Shown here: positions 8,190-17,027 of the stretch, piece by piece
Layout: each line of letters begins with the position of its first letter
How positions within the stretch are numbered: position 1 is the stretch's first letter
Assembly: GCA_001464215.1 (NCBI GenBank)
Contig: LNEZ01000058.1
Location: 1-39,807 of the forward strand
Source of the DNA: Rhizobiales bacterium Ga0077548
GTDB taxonomy: Bacteria > Pseudomonadota > Alphaproteobacteria > Rhizobiales > Xanthobacteraceae
Length of the DNA: 39,807 nucleotides
Direction: 5' to 3'
The notes under the pieces: generated by a model
The model's database searches: none
What the model was told of the DNA's origin: nothing
What the model saw: only the letters and a program-made list of their open reading frames with translations
Made by a program: the position numbers and the translations under genes

Positions 8190-8404
8190 ACTTCTGGAAA
8201 ACGCGAACTGGTCTGGTCACGATCGTTGCCCTACTGATTGCACTCGGCGCGGTATCGGCATGGCGCATACAGACGCGCGCTGACAATCGCGCGGCGCAGG
8301 AAACCAAGCAGCGCATCGAGCGGGACGTGAAGAGTTCCATCGATAACGCCACTAAGAATATCAAGCTCTGCCCACTCTCCGACCCCGACTGCAACAAGCG
8401 GTGA
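8186..8404 (+). CDS. Small single-pass membrane protein, unknown function
   Basis: Encodes 72 residues: a positively charged start (MNFWKTRTG), one transmembrane helix of about 17 residues ([17 protein letters not shown]), then a charged amphipathic segment rich in Arg, Glu and Lys, and a tail with two cysteines ([13 protein letters not shown]). This predicts an N-in anchor with a periplasmic or cytoplasmic helix. The start overlaps the cysS stop (ATGA), implying translational coupling. No family recognised. Composition follows the AT-richer patch that begins in the 3' end of cysS. Confidence 0.65.
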   Translation: MNFWKTRTGLVTIVALLIALGAVSAWRIQTRADNRAAQETKQRIERDVKSSIDNATKNIKLCPLSDPDCNKR

Positions 8405-8409
8405 GGGCC

Positions 8410-8562
8410 ATGGCGCGGACTCGATACTTGAACGATTTGAATCGGAATCGGAGCTTTTGCGCCTATTTGCAAGATGCTGAAAAACCATCGTTTTTCGCGT
8501 TCAAAACTTCGCGTTTCGAATGCGCAATTCCTTACTTCGTGAATCAACGGGTGAAGCCGTGA
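8410..8562 (+). CDS. Possible small ORF, 50 residues
   Basis: An ATG frame of 50 codons fills most of the 192-bp gap before cimA. The product would begin MARTRYLNDLNRNR and is rich in Phe, Arg and Asn, with two cysteines. There is a weak GAGG-like sequence upstream (GTGAGGGCC). No homologue is recognised and the base composition is AT-richer than the genes around, so it may be chance or a degraded remnant. Confidence 0.18.
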   Translation: MARTRYLNDLNRNRSFCAYLQDAEKPSFFAFKTSRFECAIPYFVNQRVKP

Positions 8563-8596
8563 AAACGCGCCAGCTTCGCTTGTTCTGGAGATAAAA

Positions 8597-10192
8597 ATGG
8601 CCCGCGAGCGCCTCTATTTGTTCGACACCACGCTGCGCGACGGCGCGCAGATGCACGGCGTCGATTTCACGGTCACCGACAAGCTCCGCATCTCGAAGAT
8701 GCTGGACGAACTCGGCGTCGATTACATCGAGGCCGGCATTCCCGGCGCGAACCCGAGCGACACTGCGTTGTTCTCCGAAGACAACGGCACCAAGGCGAAG
8801 TTCACCGCCTTCGGCATGACCAAGCGCGCGGGCCGCTCGGCCTCGAACGATCCGGCGCTCGCGGGCACCTTGGCCGCGAAAGCCGACGCGATCTGCCTTG
8901 TCGCGAAGGCATCCGCCTTTCAGGTGCGGGTCGCGCTCGAAATCAAACCCGAAGAGAACCTCGAAAGCATCCGCGAGTCAGTCAAGGCCGTGATCGAGTC
9001 CGGCCGCGAAGCGCTGATCGACTGCGAGCACTTCTTCGACGGATATAAAGACAACAAAGACTACGCGCTAGCTTGCGCGAAAGCAGCCTATGACTCCGGT
9101 GCACGTTGGGTCGTGTTGTGCGACACCAACGGCGGCACGCTGCCGAACGAGATCGAAGCCATCGTCAAGGATGTCTTGAAGCTGATCCCCGGCGATCATG
9201 TCGGAATCCATGCGCACAACGACACCGAGCAGGCGGTCGCCAATTCGCTCGCGGCGGTGCGCGCAGGTGCTCGCCAGATTCAGGGTACGCTGAACGGTCT
9301 CGGCGAGCGTACCGGCAACGCCAATCTCTGTTCGATCATCCCGACGTTGCTCCTGAAAGGCAACTTCTCTGAAAAGTTTGAGATCGGCGTAAAGCCTGAG
9401 CAACTCACGACACTGCGCCACTGCGCCCATACATTAGATGAAATCCTGAACCGCGCGCCGGATAAATATGCGCCTTATGTCGGCGAGAACGCTTTCGCGA
9501 CCAAGGCCGGCATTCACGCGTCCGCAATTCTGAAAGACCCCACGACCTATGAACACATCTCGCCGGAGTCGGTCGGCAATCGCCGCAAGGTCATGGTCTC
9601 CGATCAGGCCGGTAAGTCGAACGTGCTCGCGGAACTGGAGCGCCTCGGCATTGTCGCCGACAAGAACGATCCGCGGCTGAGTTATTTGCTCGAGGAAGTG
9701 AAGCGCCGTGAGGCGGCCGGCTACTCTTACGAGTCAGCGGATGCGTCCTTCGCGCTGCTTGCGCGCCGGATGCTCGGCAAGGTGCCGGACTATTTTGATG
9801 TCGAACGCTTCAACGTGAACGTGGAGCGCCGCTACAATGCCAAAGGCGAACTCATCACCGTTGCGGAAGCGACCGTAAAGGTGCGGGTCGGCGGCGAAAC
9901 CATGATCTCGGCGGGCGAGGGCAACGGCCCGGTGAACGCGCTAGACGTGGCGCTCCGCAAAGACCTCGGCAAATATCAATCTTATATCAACGGGCTCACG
10001 CTCACCGATTTCCGCGTGCGTATCCTCGACGGCGGCACGGGTGCCGTCACGCGCGTTCTGATCGAATCGACCGACGAGAACGGCGAGCAGTGGACGACGG
10101 TCGGCGTTTCGCCGAATATCATCGACGCATCGTTTCAGGCGCTGATCGACTCGATCACCTGGAAACTCTTGAAGAGCAACGCGCCGGTCTAG
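8597..10192 (+). CDS. cimA: Citramalate synthase
   Basis: Condenses pyruvate and acetyl-CoA to (R)-citramalate, the threonine-independent entry to isoleucine synthesis. The 531-residue protein has the DRE-TIM metallolyase barrel first: FDTTLRDGAQ near residue 10, which binds metal and substrate, then CDTNGG, and HAHND (metal ligands) near 208. NGLGERTGN, shared with isopropylmalate synthases, follows. The C-terminal 130 residues form a LeuA-type regulatory dimer domain, where isoleucine feedback acts in known enzymes. The QMHGVDF start and full length favour the TIGR00977 citramalate synthase group over LeuA. Start: GGAG is nine bases upstream of the ATG. The VOC gene follows after 11 bases. 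Confidence 0.92.
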   Translation: MARERLYLFDTTLRDGAQMHGVDFTVTDKLRISKMLDELGVDYIEAGIPGANPSDTALFSEDNGTKAKFTAFGMTKRAGRSASNDPALAGTLAAKADAICLVAKASAFQVRVALEIKPEENLESIRESVKAVIESGREALIDCEHFFDGYKDNKDYALACAKAAYDSGARWVVLCDTNGGTLPNEIEAIVKDVLKLIPGDHVGIHAHNDTEQAVANSLAAVRAGARQIQGTLNGLGERTGNANLCSIIPTLLLKGNFSEKFEIGVKPEQLTTLRHCAHTLDEILNRAPDKYAPYVGENAFATKAGIHASAILKDPTTYEHISPESVGNRRKVMVSDQAGKSNVLAELERLGIVADKNDPRLSYLLEEVKRREAAGYSYESADASFALLARRMLGKVPDYFDVERFNVNVERRYNAKGELITVAEATVKVRVGGETMISAGEGNGPVNALDVALRKDLGKYQSYINGLTLTDFRVRILDGGTGAVTRVLIESTDENGEQWTTVGVSPNIIDASFQALIDSITWKLLKSNAPV

Positions 10193-10203
10193 GGGAGAGG
10201 GCG

Positions 10204-10590
10204 ATGATCGACCACATCTCGATTGGTGTCAGCGATCTGAAAGCCTCGACCGCCTTCTATAAAGAAGTGCTTGCGGCGCTCGACTACGAACTCCGCGACG
10301 AGCGGCCTTTGACCTCGGGCTTCGGCCGCCGCGGCAAGCCGCATTCGGAATTCTGGCTGAACGCGAGGCCTGGCATGGCAAAGGTGCCCGCGGATTCTGG
10401 CACGCATATCTGCCTGCGTACTAAATCGGCCGAAGCGGTGAAGGCGTTTTACGAGGCGGCAATGAAGCTCGGCGCCATCGATGACGGCGCGCCCGGCATC
10501 CGCTCGCATTACAGCGAGAACTATTACGCCGCCTTCATCCGCGATTTCGACGGCAACAAGATCGAAGTCGTGACCTTCGTAGCACTCTAA
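10204..10590 (+). CDS. VOC (glyoxalase/bleomycin resistance) family protein
   Basis: A 128-residue vicinal-oxygen-chelate protein with the paired beta-alpha-beta-beta-beta modules. Probable metal ligands are H4 (MIDHIS), a central Glu/His around SEFWL, His in GTHICL and Glu in KIEVV near the end. DFDGNKIEVV is the usual VOC ending. The family covers glyoxalases, dioxygenases and resistance proteins, and the substrate cannot be told from the sequence. It starts 11 bases after cimA with a GGGAGAGGG ribosome site, so it is likely co-transcribed with it. Its stop lies only four bases from the stop of the oppositely oriented LOG-family gene, leaving no space for a hairpin terminator. Confidence 0.85.
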   Translation: MIDHISIGVSDLKASTAFYKEVLAALDYELRDERPLTSGFGRRGKPHSEFWLNARPGMAKVPADSGTHICLRTKSAEAVKAFYEAAMKLGAIDDGAPGIRSHYSENYYAAFIRDFDGNKIEVVTFVAL

Positions 10591-10594
10591 AAAA

Positions 10595-11203
10595 TTACAT
10601 ATTCTCCGAGACGCCCTGGTTCTCGCGAAGCGTCCAGAGCGTCACGGGTGCCGCCGCATTCCTGAGCTTCGGCAGAATGTCTTCGACCTTTTCGGCGACG
10701 AGCAGATTGTCGATTGCGTGCTGGCCGACGAAGCCGAGGTCGCGGAAATTTCCGAGCAACGCGAGCAGGGGATTCCAGAAGCCGTTGGTGTTCAGGATCA
10801 GCACCGGCTTCTGGTGCTGGCCGAGCTGTACCCAGGTGAGCTGCTCGACGAGTTCCTCCAGCGTGCCGATGCCGCCGGGAAGCGCCACGAATGCATCGGC
10901 AAGCTCGAACATCTTGTGCTTGCGCTCGTGCATATCCTTGGTGACGATCGTGTTCGTCGAATGCGCGGCTTCGGGCCGCTCGCGGTTCACGAGAAACGTC
11001 GGGATGATGCCGGTGACTTCGCTGCCTGCATCGCGCGCCGCGCGGGCAACGGTGCCCATCAGGCCGACGCCGCCGCCGCCGAACACAAGACCGATCTTTT
11101 CCTTGCCGAGGATCTCGCCGAAGGCTTTTGCGTCTTCGATGAAGCGTCCGTCCCGGCCCGGTGAGGAGCCGCAATAGACGCAGATTTTTTTGATTTCAGC
11201 CAT
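10595..11203 (-). CDS. LOG-family protein (TIGR00730), putative nucleotide 5'-phosphate ribohydrolase
   Basis: A 202-residue Rossmann-fold protein. It shows CVYCGSSPG at the start, the FGGGGVGLMG phosphate loop and the family signature LPGGIGTLEELVE. This signature defines cytokinin riboside 5'-monophosphate phosphoribohydrolases (LOG) and related bacterial nucleotide hydrolases such as PpnN-like proteins. Such enzymes release a base from a nucleoside monophosphate; in most bacteria they probably act in nucleotide salvage and not hormone synthesis. Start ATG at 11203 gives MAEIKKICVYCG, the common family start. It lies 42 bases downstream of the exported protein gene on the same strand. Confidence 0.9.
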   Translation of the reverse strand: MAEIKKICVYCGSSPGRDGRFIEDAKAFGEILGKEKIGLVFGGGGVGLMGTVARAARDAGSEVTGIIPTFLVNRERPEAAHSTNTIVTKDMHERKHKMFELADAFVALPGGIGTLEELVEQLTWVQLGQHQKPVLILNTNGFWNPLLALLGNFRDLGFVGQHAIDNLLVAEKVEDILPKLRNAAAPVTLWTLRENQGVSENM

Positions 11204-11245
11204 GAGCAGGATGTGGCGGTCACGCGCCGCCGCGTCAAGGCCGCG

Positions 11246-11779
11246 TCAATGATCTGTGGTCTGCTCGAAGCCGCTGCCGTTCCAGCGATAGCGGAACACG
11301 CGAAGCCGCTTGCGGCCGCCGTCGGTGCTGTCGTGGTTGGCTTCGACCGTGTTGCCGTTCACCGAAACCGGCTGCGACAGATGTACGAAGAGATAAGGCT
11401 TCGGCGCGCCGGTGTCCTCGGCGAACGTGACGGGCGTATATTCTCGTGTGCCCGCGTCCCAGCGAAATACGATCAACACGCCGCGGCTCTGTGCCGAAGT
11501 ACGGACGAAAATCTCGTCCACGCCGTCGCGGTCGATGTCGAGCGCGATAACCGCGTTGGTGCGGTTGCCTGCGCGAAGCGGTACCAGCGCCTCGCCGACG
11601 CCATCGAAAACCTGCGGCTCCGCGCCCGCGACCGAAATCGTGAGCCGCACGCCGTTCTCGCTTTGCGTGGCCTCGACCGCGGCCACCCCCTGCGGGGTCC
11701 GCGCGGCGATCTCCTGTGCAGTGGCGGCCCCGGCAATCAGAACGAACACGGGCAGCAGCAAAGCGATTAGACGGCGCAT
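11246..11779 (-). CDS. Exported protein with an FG-GAP/VCBS-like repeat, function unknown
   Basis: Encodes 177 residues with a signal peptide (MRRLIALLLPVFVLIAG, cleavage near AATAQ at about residue 22). The mature part is rich in beta-strand patterns. A DIDRDGVDEIFVRT segment resembles the calcium-binding DxDxDGxxD loop of FG-GAP/VCBS beta-propeller repeats, but only one clear copy is present. It ends with a GSGFEQTTD stretch often seen at the end of such short repeat proteins. No cysteines in the mature part. Probably periplasmic or surface-bound. It is the first gene of a likely two-gene minus-strand unit with the LOG-family gene. Confidence 0.75.
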   Translation of the reverse strand: MRRLIALLLPVFVLIAGAATAQEIAARTPQGVAAVEATQSENGVRLTISVAGAEPQVFDGVGEALVPLRAGNRTNAVIALDIDRDGVDEIFVRTSAQSRGVLIVFRWDAGTREYTPVTFAEDTGAPKPYLFVHLSQPVSVNGNTVEANHDSTDGGRKRLRVFRYRWNGSGFEQTTDH

Positions 11780-11939
11780 GGAAGGACTCGAATTCTATGG
11801 GAGGAACACCTAGATAGCATGGAGCGGCGTCTTACCGGCGCGAAATGCAAGAATTGCGACGATCCGCCCCGGTTTCGGCAGCCATGCTAGGCTGCGCCGG
11901 ATTTATAGGCAGCAAGGCGCTCTCCCGCCGCATTTTTGG

Positions 11940-13922
11940 ATGAAGAACCGCGCCGGCGAAAAAAGTTCGAGAATGAAAGAAGCAAATCCCGTAACCCGTC
12001 CGACTCTCTTGTCCACCATCGTTGGATTGTGGCCGCATATGTGGCCCTCGACGCGGCCCGATTTGAAGCGCCGCGTCTTCGTCGCGTTCCTGCTGCTGCT
12101 GGTCGCAAAGCTTGCGACCGTCTCGATGCCCTTCACCTTCAAATGGGCGACGGATGCGCTGGTCGCGGTTTCGGAGGGCAAGGTGCCGACGACCGGCGTC
12201 TGGCTCGCGATCTTCTCCGCGCCGGTTGCACTGGTCACGCTCTACGGCTTGATCCGTATTTCGATGGCGCTGCTGACTCAGTTGCGCGACGGCTTGTTTG
12301 CGAGTGTCGCGCTGCACGCGGTGCGGCGTCTCGCGCAGCTCACCTTCGATCATATGCACGCGCTCTCTCTGCGCTTTCATCTCGAGCGCAAGACCGGCGG
12401 GCTGACACGCGTACTTGAGCGCGGCCGCAACGGAATCGAAGAGCTTGTGCGCCTTGTTGTGTTGCAGATGGCGCCGACGATCCTCGAACTCGCGCTCGTC
12501 ATCGGCGTGATGCTGATCGCCTTCGACTGGCGTTATGCGGTCATTGTGCTGATTACGATGATCCTCTTCATGGCGTTCACCTATCGCGCGACTGAGTGGC
12601 GCATCAAGATCCGCAAGCAGATGAACGACTCCGATACGGATGCCACCGCGAAGGCGGTGGACAGCCTTCTGAATTTCGAGACGGTCAAATACTTCGGCGC
12701 CGAGAAACGCGAAAGCGAGCGCTACGACCGCTCGATTGCGAAATACGAAAAAGCAGGTGTGCAGACCTATACGTCGCTTGCGGTCCTGAACGCCGGTCAG
12801 GCGACCATCTTCACGATTGGCCTGACCATCATGATGGCGCTTTGCGTATTCGATATTCAGGCCGGCCGACGCACGGTCGGCGATTTTGTCATGATCAACG
12901 CCATGCTCATTCAGCTTTATATTCCGCTGAATTTTATGGGAATGCTTTACCGCGAGATCAAGCAGGCGATCATCGACATCGAGCAGATGTTCGGAATCCT
13001 TCATCGCAACCCTGAAATTAAAGATTCGCCTGGCGCAAAATCGCTGCAGGTACGCGAAGGCACGCTGCGTTTTGAAGATGTGCGTTTCAGCTACGATCCT
13101 GAGCGTGAAATCCTGAAAGGCGTTTCGTTCGAGGTCCCGGCGGGTCACACGGTCGCGATCGTCGGCCCTTCGGGGGCGGGCAAGTCCACGGTCTCGCGCC
13201 TGATCTACCGTTTCTACGATGTCGCGGGCGGACGCATCACCATCGACGGTCAGGACATCCGCGACCTGAAGCAGGAGTCGCTCCGCGCCTCTATCGGCAT
13301 GGTTCCACAGGACACGGTGCTGTTCAACGACACCATCCGCTACAACATCCGTTATGGCCGCTGGGATGCGACCGATGCCGAGATCGATAAGGCGGCGGAA
13401 GATGCGCAGATCGACGATTTCATTCGCATCTTGCCGCAGGGCTACGACACCGAAGTCGGCGAACGCGGGCTGAAACTGTCCGGTGGCGAGAAGCAGCGCG
13501 TGGCTATCGCGCGCACGATCCTGAAAGGCCCGCCGATCCTGCTGCTCGACGAAGCAACTTCCGCGCTCGATTCCAATACCGAGCGGGAAATTCAGGATGC
13601 GTTGGAGCGCGTCGCCAAGGGCCGCACCACGCTCGTGATTGCGCACCGGCTTTCGACCGTCATCAATGCTGACCAGATTATCGTGCTGGAAGCAGGCGAG
13701 GTCGTCGAGCACGGCACGCACGCGCAACTGCTCGCAAACGGCGGCCTTTATGCCGGTATGTGGAATCGCCAGCGCGAAGCCGATGCCGCGCGCGAGAAGC
13801 TGCGCGAGGTCGCGGACGAGGTCACGCCGCGCGAAAAACCGAACGCAGCACCGCCGAAGGTCGTTGAAAAAGAGCCTGCGGCTGTCGTTTCGCCCACGCA
13901 GAAGACCGAAGCCGCGGAATAG
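11940..13922 (+). CDS. ABC exporter of the Atm1/ABCB7 type
   Basis: A 660-residue half-transporter: six transmembrane helices in the first 340 residues, then an ATPase domain. Walker A GPSGAGKST is at about 409-417, the signature LSGGEKQR near 513, Walker B LLLDEATS with D537/E538 and the switch histidine H569. The membrane part has LNFGQ-like helix segments and the LNAGQATIF and NFMGMLYREI stretches typical of Atm1 proteins, which export glutathione conjugates, persulfides or metal-glutathione complexes and work as homodimers in the inner membrane. The last 60 residues are an Ala/Pro/Glu-rich tail. The ATG at 11940 lacks a good ribosome site; ATG 11973 is an alternative start. The specific substrate is inferred from the family only. 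Confidence 0.9.
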   Translation: MKNRAGEKSSRMKEANPVTRPTLLSTIVGLWPHMWPSTRPDLKRRVFVAFLLLLVAKLATVSMPFTFKWATDALVAVSEGKVPTTGVWLAIFSAPVALVTLYGLIRISMALLTQLRDGLFASVALHAVRRLAQLTFDHMHALSLRFHLERKTGGLTRVLERGRNGIEELVRLVVLQMAPTILELALVIGVMLIAFDWRYAVIVLITMILFMAFTYRATEWRIKIRKQMNDSDTDATAKAVDSLLNFETVKYFGAEKRESERYDRSIAKYEKAGVQTYTSLAVLNAGQATIFTIGLTIMMALCVFDIQAGRRTVGDFVMINAMLIQLYIPLNFMGMLYREIKQAIIDIEQMFGILHRNPEIKDSPGAKSLQVREGTLRFEDVRFSYDPEREILKGVSFEVPAGHTVAIVGPSGAGKSTVSRLIYRFYDVAGGRITIDGQDIRDLKQESLRASIGMVPQDTVLFNDTIRYNIRYGRWDATDAEIDKAAEDAQIDDFIRILPQGYDTEVGERGLKLSGGEKQRVAIARTILKGPPILLLDEATSALDSNTEREIQDALERVAKGRTTLVIAHRLSTVINADQIIVLEAGEVVEHGTHAQLLANGGLYAGMWNRQREADAAREKLREVADEVTPREKPNAAPPKVVEKEPAAVVSPTQKTEAAE

Positions 13923-13971
13923 CGTTTGATGAGGACGCGGCGGCGCGTGCTAAAGTCTGTCAGGTGATACG

Positions 13972-15123
13972 ATGAACTCGTCGGGCGATCCTCAACGAAC
14001 CCACACACGGCTGGACCTGTGGTTCGAGCGCGTGCTCGGCGACCACGGCCCGCAGCATTTCGGCTCGGGCTGGTTCTCCGGGCTGATCGGTCTCTTGCTC
14101 GGCGCGGGATCGTTCTTCGCCGTGCTGGTTTTCCATTTTCACGAATGGCTGACCATCAATCAGTTGAGGGCTCAATATCCGGTCGAATTCATGCGCGGCT
14201 TACTCACGCTCGCCATCATCGCCGCTTTCTTCTTCTCCGCGCTGAATCTCCTGCTGCGACCAAGCAAGCGTCTTGGCCTCGCCGGCATCGCTTTCACTTG
14301 CGGCGCTGTGATCCTTGGCGGAGCGGGCGTCGAGATTAATCCGGAGCGCGAGGCGCCCGTGCATCTCGGCCTCGACTGGCTCGTATTGAATGTCGTGCTG
14401 CTTAGCCTCGTTTTCGTGCCGCTGGAGCGCTTGTTTCCGCTCAAACCCGAGCAGGGCACTTTCCGGCCCGGATGGACGACCGATGGTATCTATTTCCTCG
14501 TCAGCCACATCGCGGTCGAACTTCTCACCTTCTTCACGCTGCTGCCGGCGACGCTCGTCTCGCAGGCCTGGCAGGCCGAAGCGCTCGGGATGCAGGTGAA
14601 GAGTCTGCCGATTGTGGTGCAGGTCCTGCTCATCATGATCGCCGCGGACCTCACGCAATATTGGGTGCATCGAAGCTTTCACCGCATTCGATGGGCATGG
14701 CCGTTCCACGCAATCCATCATTCCTCGCGCAATATGGATTGGCTCGCCGGTTCGCGGCTCCACATCGTGGACACCGTGGTCACGCGCGGACTGATCTTGG
14801 TCCCGCTATTCGTGATCGGTTTCGCCGAGCAGGCGCTTTATATCTGGCTCGGGATTGTTGCAGCACAAGCGACATTCATTCACGTCAACATGAAGTGGCG
14901 GCTGAAATGGCTTGAGCAGGTGCTGGTCACGCCGCGCTTTCACCACTGGCACCACGCGGTAAAGCCCATCGACAAGAATTTCGCGGTCCACTTTCCCTGG
15001 ATCGACCGCTTGTTCGGCACCCACCATCTTCCGGCGGACGGCTCGTGGCCTGCCGAAGTCGGAATTCATGGCGATCCGGTGCCCGGCGAGTTTGGCTCTC
15101 AACTCATCTGGCCGTTCAAGTAG
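13972..15123 (+). CDS. Sterol desaturase / fatty acid hydroxylase superfamily membrane protein
   Basis: A 383-residue integral membrane protein with several hydrophobic segments. It carries the full di-iron histidine set: HRSFH (H233, H237), HAIHH (H246, H249, H250) and HHWHH (H324, H325, H327, H328). An additional long N-terminal membrane part of about 130 residues precedes the usual core. Members insert hydroxyls or double bonds into lipids at the membrane; bacterial substrates include carotenoids, hopanoids and fatty acids. It begins 49 bases after the ABC exporter gene and is convergent with the FkbM gene (10-bp gap). A hydroxylase for membrane lipids is the reasonable inference; the exact substrate is unknown. 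Confidence 0.88.
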   Translation: MNSSGDPQRTHTRLDLWFERVLGDHGPQHFGSGWFSGLIGLLLGAGSFFAVLVFHFHEWLTINQLRAQYPVEFMRGLLTLAIIAAFFFSALNLLLRPSKRLGLAGIAFTCGAVILGGAGVEINPEREAPVHLGLDWLVLNVVLLSLVFVPLERLFPLKPEQGTFRPGWTTDGIYFLVSHIAVELLTFFTLLPATLVSQAWQAEALGMQVKSLPIVVQVLLIMIAADLTQYWVHRSFHRIRWAWPFHAIHHSSRNMDWLAGSRLHIVDTVVTRGLILVPLFVIGFAEQALYIWLGIVAAQATFIHVNMKWRLKWLEQVLVTPRFHHWHHAVKPIDKNFAVHFPWIDRLFGTHHLPADGSWPAEVGIHGDPVPGEFGSQLIWPFK

Positions 15124-15133
15124 CGCAAGACAA

Positions 15134-16156
15134 TTACCAGGCGTAGCTGCCGGAAATTCTTCCCAATGCCCCGCGCACCGCGTCGAAGCCAACCACGATC
15201 CGGTACAACTCGCGCAGTGTCTTGCCTTTCGAAAGCGACTTCGCTTCGTTCATTTCTTCCGCGGTCGGTTCGCGCCCAAGCAGACGCGCGAACACCGCGA
15301 CGATGTCATGTTCTGTCGCGGGATGGGCGAGCGCCGCGGGATTAAGTTCGCCGGTCAGCATCTCGACGATGAGATCGGGTGAGATCAGCGGTGCGCGGGT
15401 AAGAAAACTTTCCGCGAGCACGGAAGCGAGTTTGTGGTCCGGGTGCGAGCCGTCTTCCAGTGCCTTGCGGTAGCGGGAAAGCTGCACCGCCTTGTCGAAG
15501 GGATTTACGGGCGCATCGAAGTGCGCGGTGAGCGCGGCCTCTTCTTCCGCGACATAGTAGCGGTTCAGTCCGTCGAAAAACACGAAGCGATATTTCTGCG
15601 AAAGCAGAAACGGTTCCCAGCCGCCCCAGTTCGGTTCGGGCGAGGCGGGCATGGTCGCTTCGATTACGACTACCCGTGGGCGATAATTTTTCCAGTCCGC
15701 GCCTTCGAGCACGTCTTTCTCGGCGCCCTCGACGTCGATTTTGAGAAAATCAATCGCGTTCGGCTGATGCTTCTTGCAGAGCTCGGCAAGCGTCGTGACC
15801 GGAAGCTCCAGTTCGTTCGATTTCTTGCCGTAGTTTTCGGCGGCCGCTCGTGCGTTCTCGCCGATCGTGGTCGAAAGACCGTGAAAGTCATCGACCAGAA
15901 AAAACTTCGCCTTACCGGGCGAGGAGCCCACCAGCGTTTCCGCGCCGATATCGCGCGGGCGCACGCTCCGGGAAAGTTTCGCAAGCGAGGGGTTCGGCTC
16001 GACCGTGATCCCGCGCCAGCCCTTGAGATAAAAAGCGAAGGAGACGTTGTCGATCACCGGGTGCCCGGCGCCGACGTCGATATAGAAGCCGTCTTTGCGC
16101 TCGCGGAAGCAGCGCATCAGATAGACGTCCTCGAAATGCTGGGCGTAAGAAAGCAT
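15134..16156 (-). CDS. FkbM-family methyltransferase with C-terminal extension
   Basis: A 340-residue protein. The first 230 residues match FkbM SAM-dependent methyltransferases: the SYAQHFEDVYLMR start, the GFYIDVGAGHP SAM loop, EPNP at the end of strand 2 and FLKIDVEGAE, followed by VVVIEA. Such enzymes often O-methylate sugars or polyketides. The last 100 residues are extra and contain VFARLLGREPTAEEM followed by a TLRELYRIVVGFDAV helix, resembling the DUF4214 repeat found in glycan-related proteins. Start: the ATG at 16156 gives the family-typical N-terminus and has GGAG upstream; a longer in-frame version to 16318 adds an unrelated-looking leader overlapping the psd promoter. A role in modifying surface polysaccharide is inferred. 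Confidence 0.85.
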   Translation of the reverse strand: MLSYAQHFEDVYLMRCFRERKDGFYIDVGAGHPVIDNVSFAFYLKGWRGITVEPNPSLAKLSRSVRPRDIGAETLVGSSPGKAKFFLVDDFHGLSTTIGENARAAAENYGKKSNELELPVTTLAELCKKHQPNAIDFLKIDVEGAEKDVLEGADWKNYRPRVVVIEATMPASPEPNWGGWEPFLLSQKYRFVFFDGLNRYYVAEEEAALTAHFDAPVNPFDKAVQLSRYRKALEDGSHPDHKLASVLAESFLTRAPLISPDLIVEMLTGELNPAALAHPATEHDIVAVFARLLGREPTAEEMNEAKSLSKGKTLRELYRIVVGFDAVRGALGRISGSYAW

Positions 16157-16273
16157 ATTGGCTCCGGTTTCGCTTAGGCTTATGCCACAGAATTGGCAGG
16201 AGAAAGGCTTCAAACAGGGGCCGTTGACGCGGGGCCGGGGCCTCATTAGCAGTCCGGCGCAAAGGGATATCCG

Positions 16274-16972
16274 ATGTCGATCGTCGATTCCGTACGCAAG
16301 CAGATGGCGCCTATCCATCCCGAGGGCTACCTCTTCATTGGGATATTCGCGCTCGTCTCTCTGGTGCTGTTCATCATCTGGCGGCCCCTGGGCTGGATCG
16401 GCGTCGTGCTGACCTTGTGGTGCGTCTATTTCTTCCGTGATCCCCCGCGGGTGACGCCGGTCCGCGACGGGCTCGTTACCGCGCCCGCCGACGGCAAGAT
16501 TTCATCGGTAGCCTTGGCAGTGCCGCCTGCCGAACTCGGCCTCGGCTCGGAGTCGGTGCCGCGCGTCTCGATCTTCATGAGTGTCTTCGACGTGCACGTG
16601 AACCGGAGCCCGGTGTCGGGCGAGGTCGAGCGCATTGTGTACCGGCCCGGCAAGTTTCTCAGCGCCGATCTGGACAAGGCGAGCGAGGACAACGAGCGGA
16701 ATGCTCTCGTCATCCGCACCCCGTCCGGGCGCTACGGCGTGGTGCAGATCGCGGGCCTCGTCGCGCGCCGCATCGTCTGCTTCGTCAAGGAAGGTCAACT
16801 GGTCTCGCAAGGCGAGCGTTTCGGACTGATCCGCTTTGGCTCGCGCGTCGATGTTTACCTTCCGGCCGGCACCAAGCCGCTGGTCGCAGTCGGCCAATAT
16901 GCGCTTGGCGGCGAAACGGTGATCGCGGATCTTGCGGCCACGGCCGCAGAACCGGCCTTCCGCTCCGCGTAA
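16274..16972 (+). CDS. psd: Phosphatidylserine decarboxylase proenzyme
   Basis: Makes phosphatidylethanolamine from phosphatidylserine at the inner membrane. The 232-residue protein is the short archaeal/alphaproteobacterial type, with an N-terminal transmembrane helix (residues 18-48). The self-cleavage site is in RFGSRVD: cleavage before S190 would give a pyruvoyl-bearing small subunit of 43 residues. [12 protein letters not shown] is the catalytic His region and APADGKI is also conserved. It is followed by pssA, whose product supplies its substrate, so they form a two-gene pathway unit. It is divergent from the FkbM gene with 117 bases between starts. Confidence 0.95.
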   Translation: MSIVDSVRKQMAPIHPEGYLFIGIFALVSLVLFIIWRPLGWIGVVLTLWCVYFFRDPPRVTPVRDGLVTAPADGKISSVALAVPPAELGLGSESVPRVSIFMSVFDVHVNRSPVSGEVERIVYRPGKFLSADLDKASEDNERNALVIRTPSGRYGVVQIAGLVARRIVCFVKEGQLVSQGERFGLIRFGSRVDVYLPAGTKPLVAVGQYALGGETVIADLAATAAEPAFRSA

Positions 16973-17027
16973 CCAAGCCGGCAACACGCCCTTCTTTTGG
17001 TGCCGTTTCGGGGGTATTCTCCTGTCT

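Noticed and set aside
10588-10597. Possible terminator between the VOC and LOG genes
   Set aside because: The two stops are only four bases apart and no stem can be drawn outside the coding regions.
11832-13727. Open frame of 631 codons on the minus strand
   Set aside because: It is entirely antisense to the Atm1-type exporter, whose Walker and signature motifs are intact; the product is rich in Arg, Asp and His with no recognisable domain, as expected from a mirror of high-GC codons.
15134-16318. Longer FkbM protein starting at 16318
   Set aside because: The extra 54 residues are not conserved-looking and run into the psd start region; ATG 16156 gives the family N-terminus.
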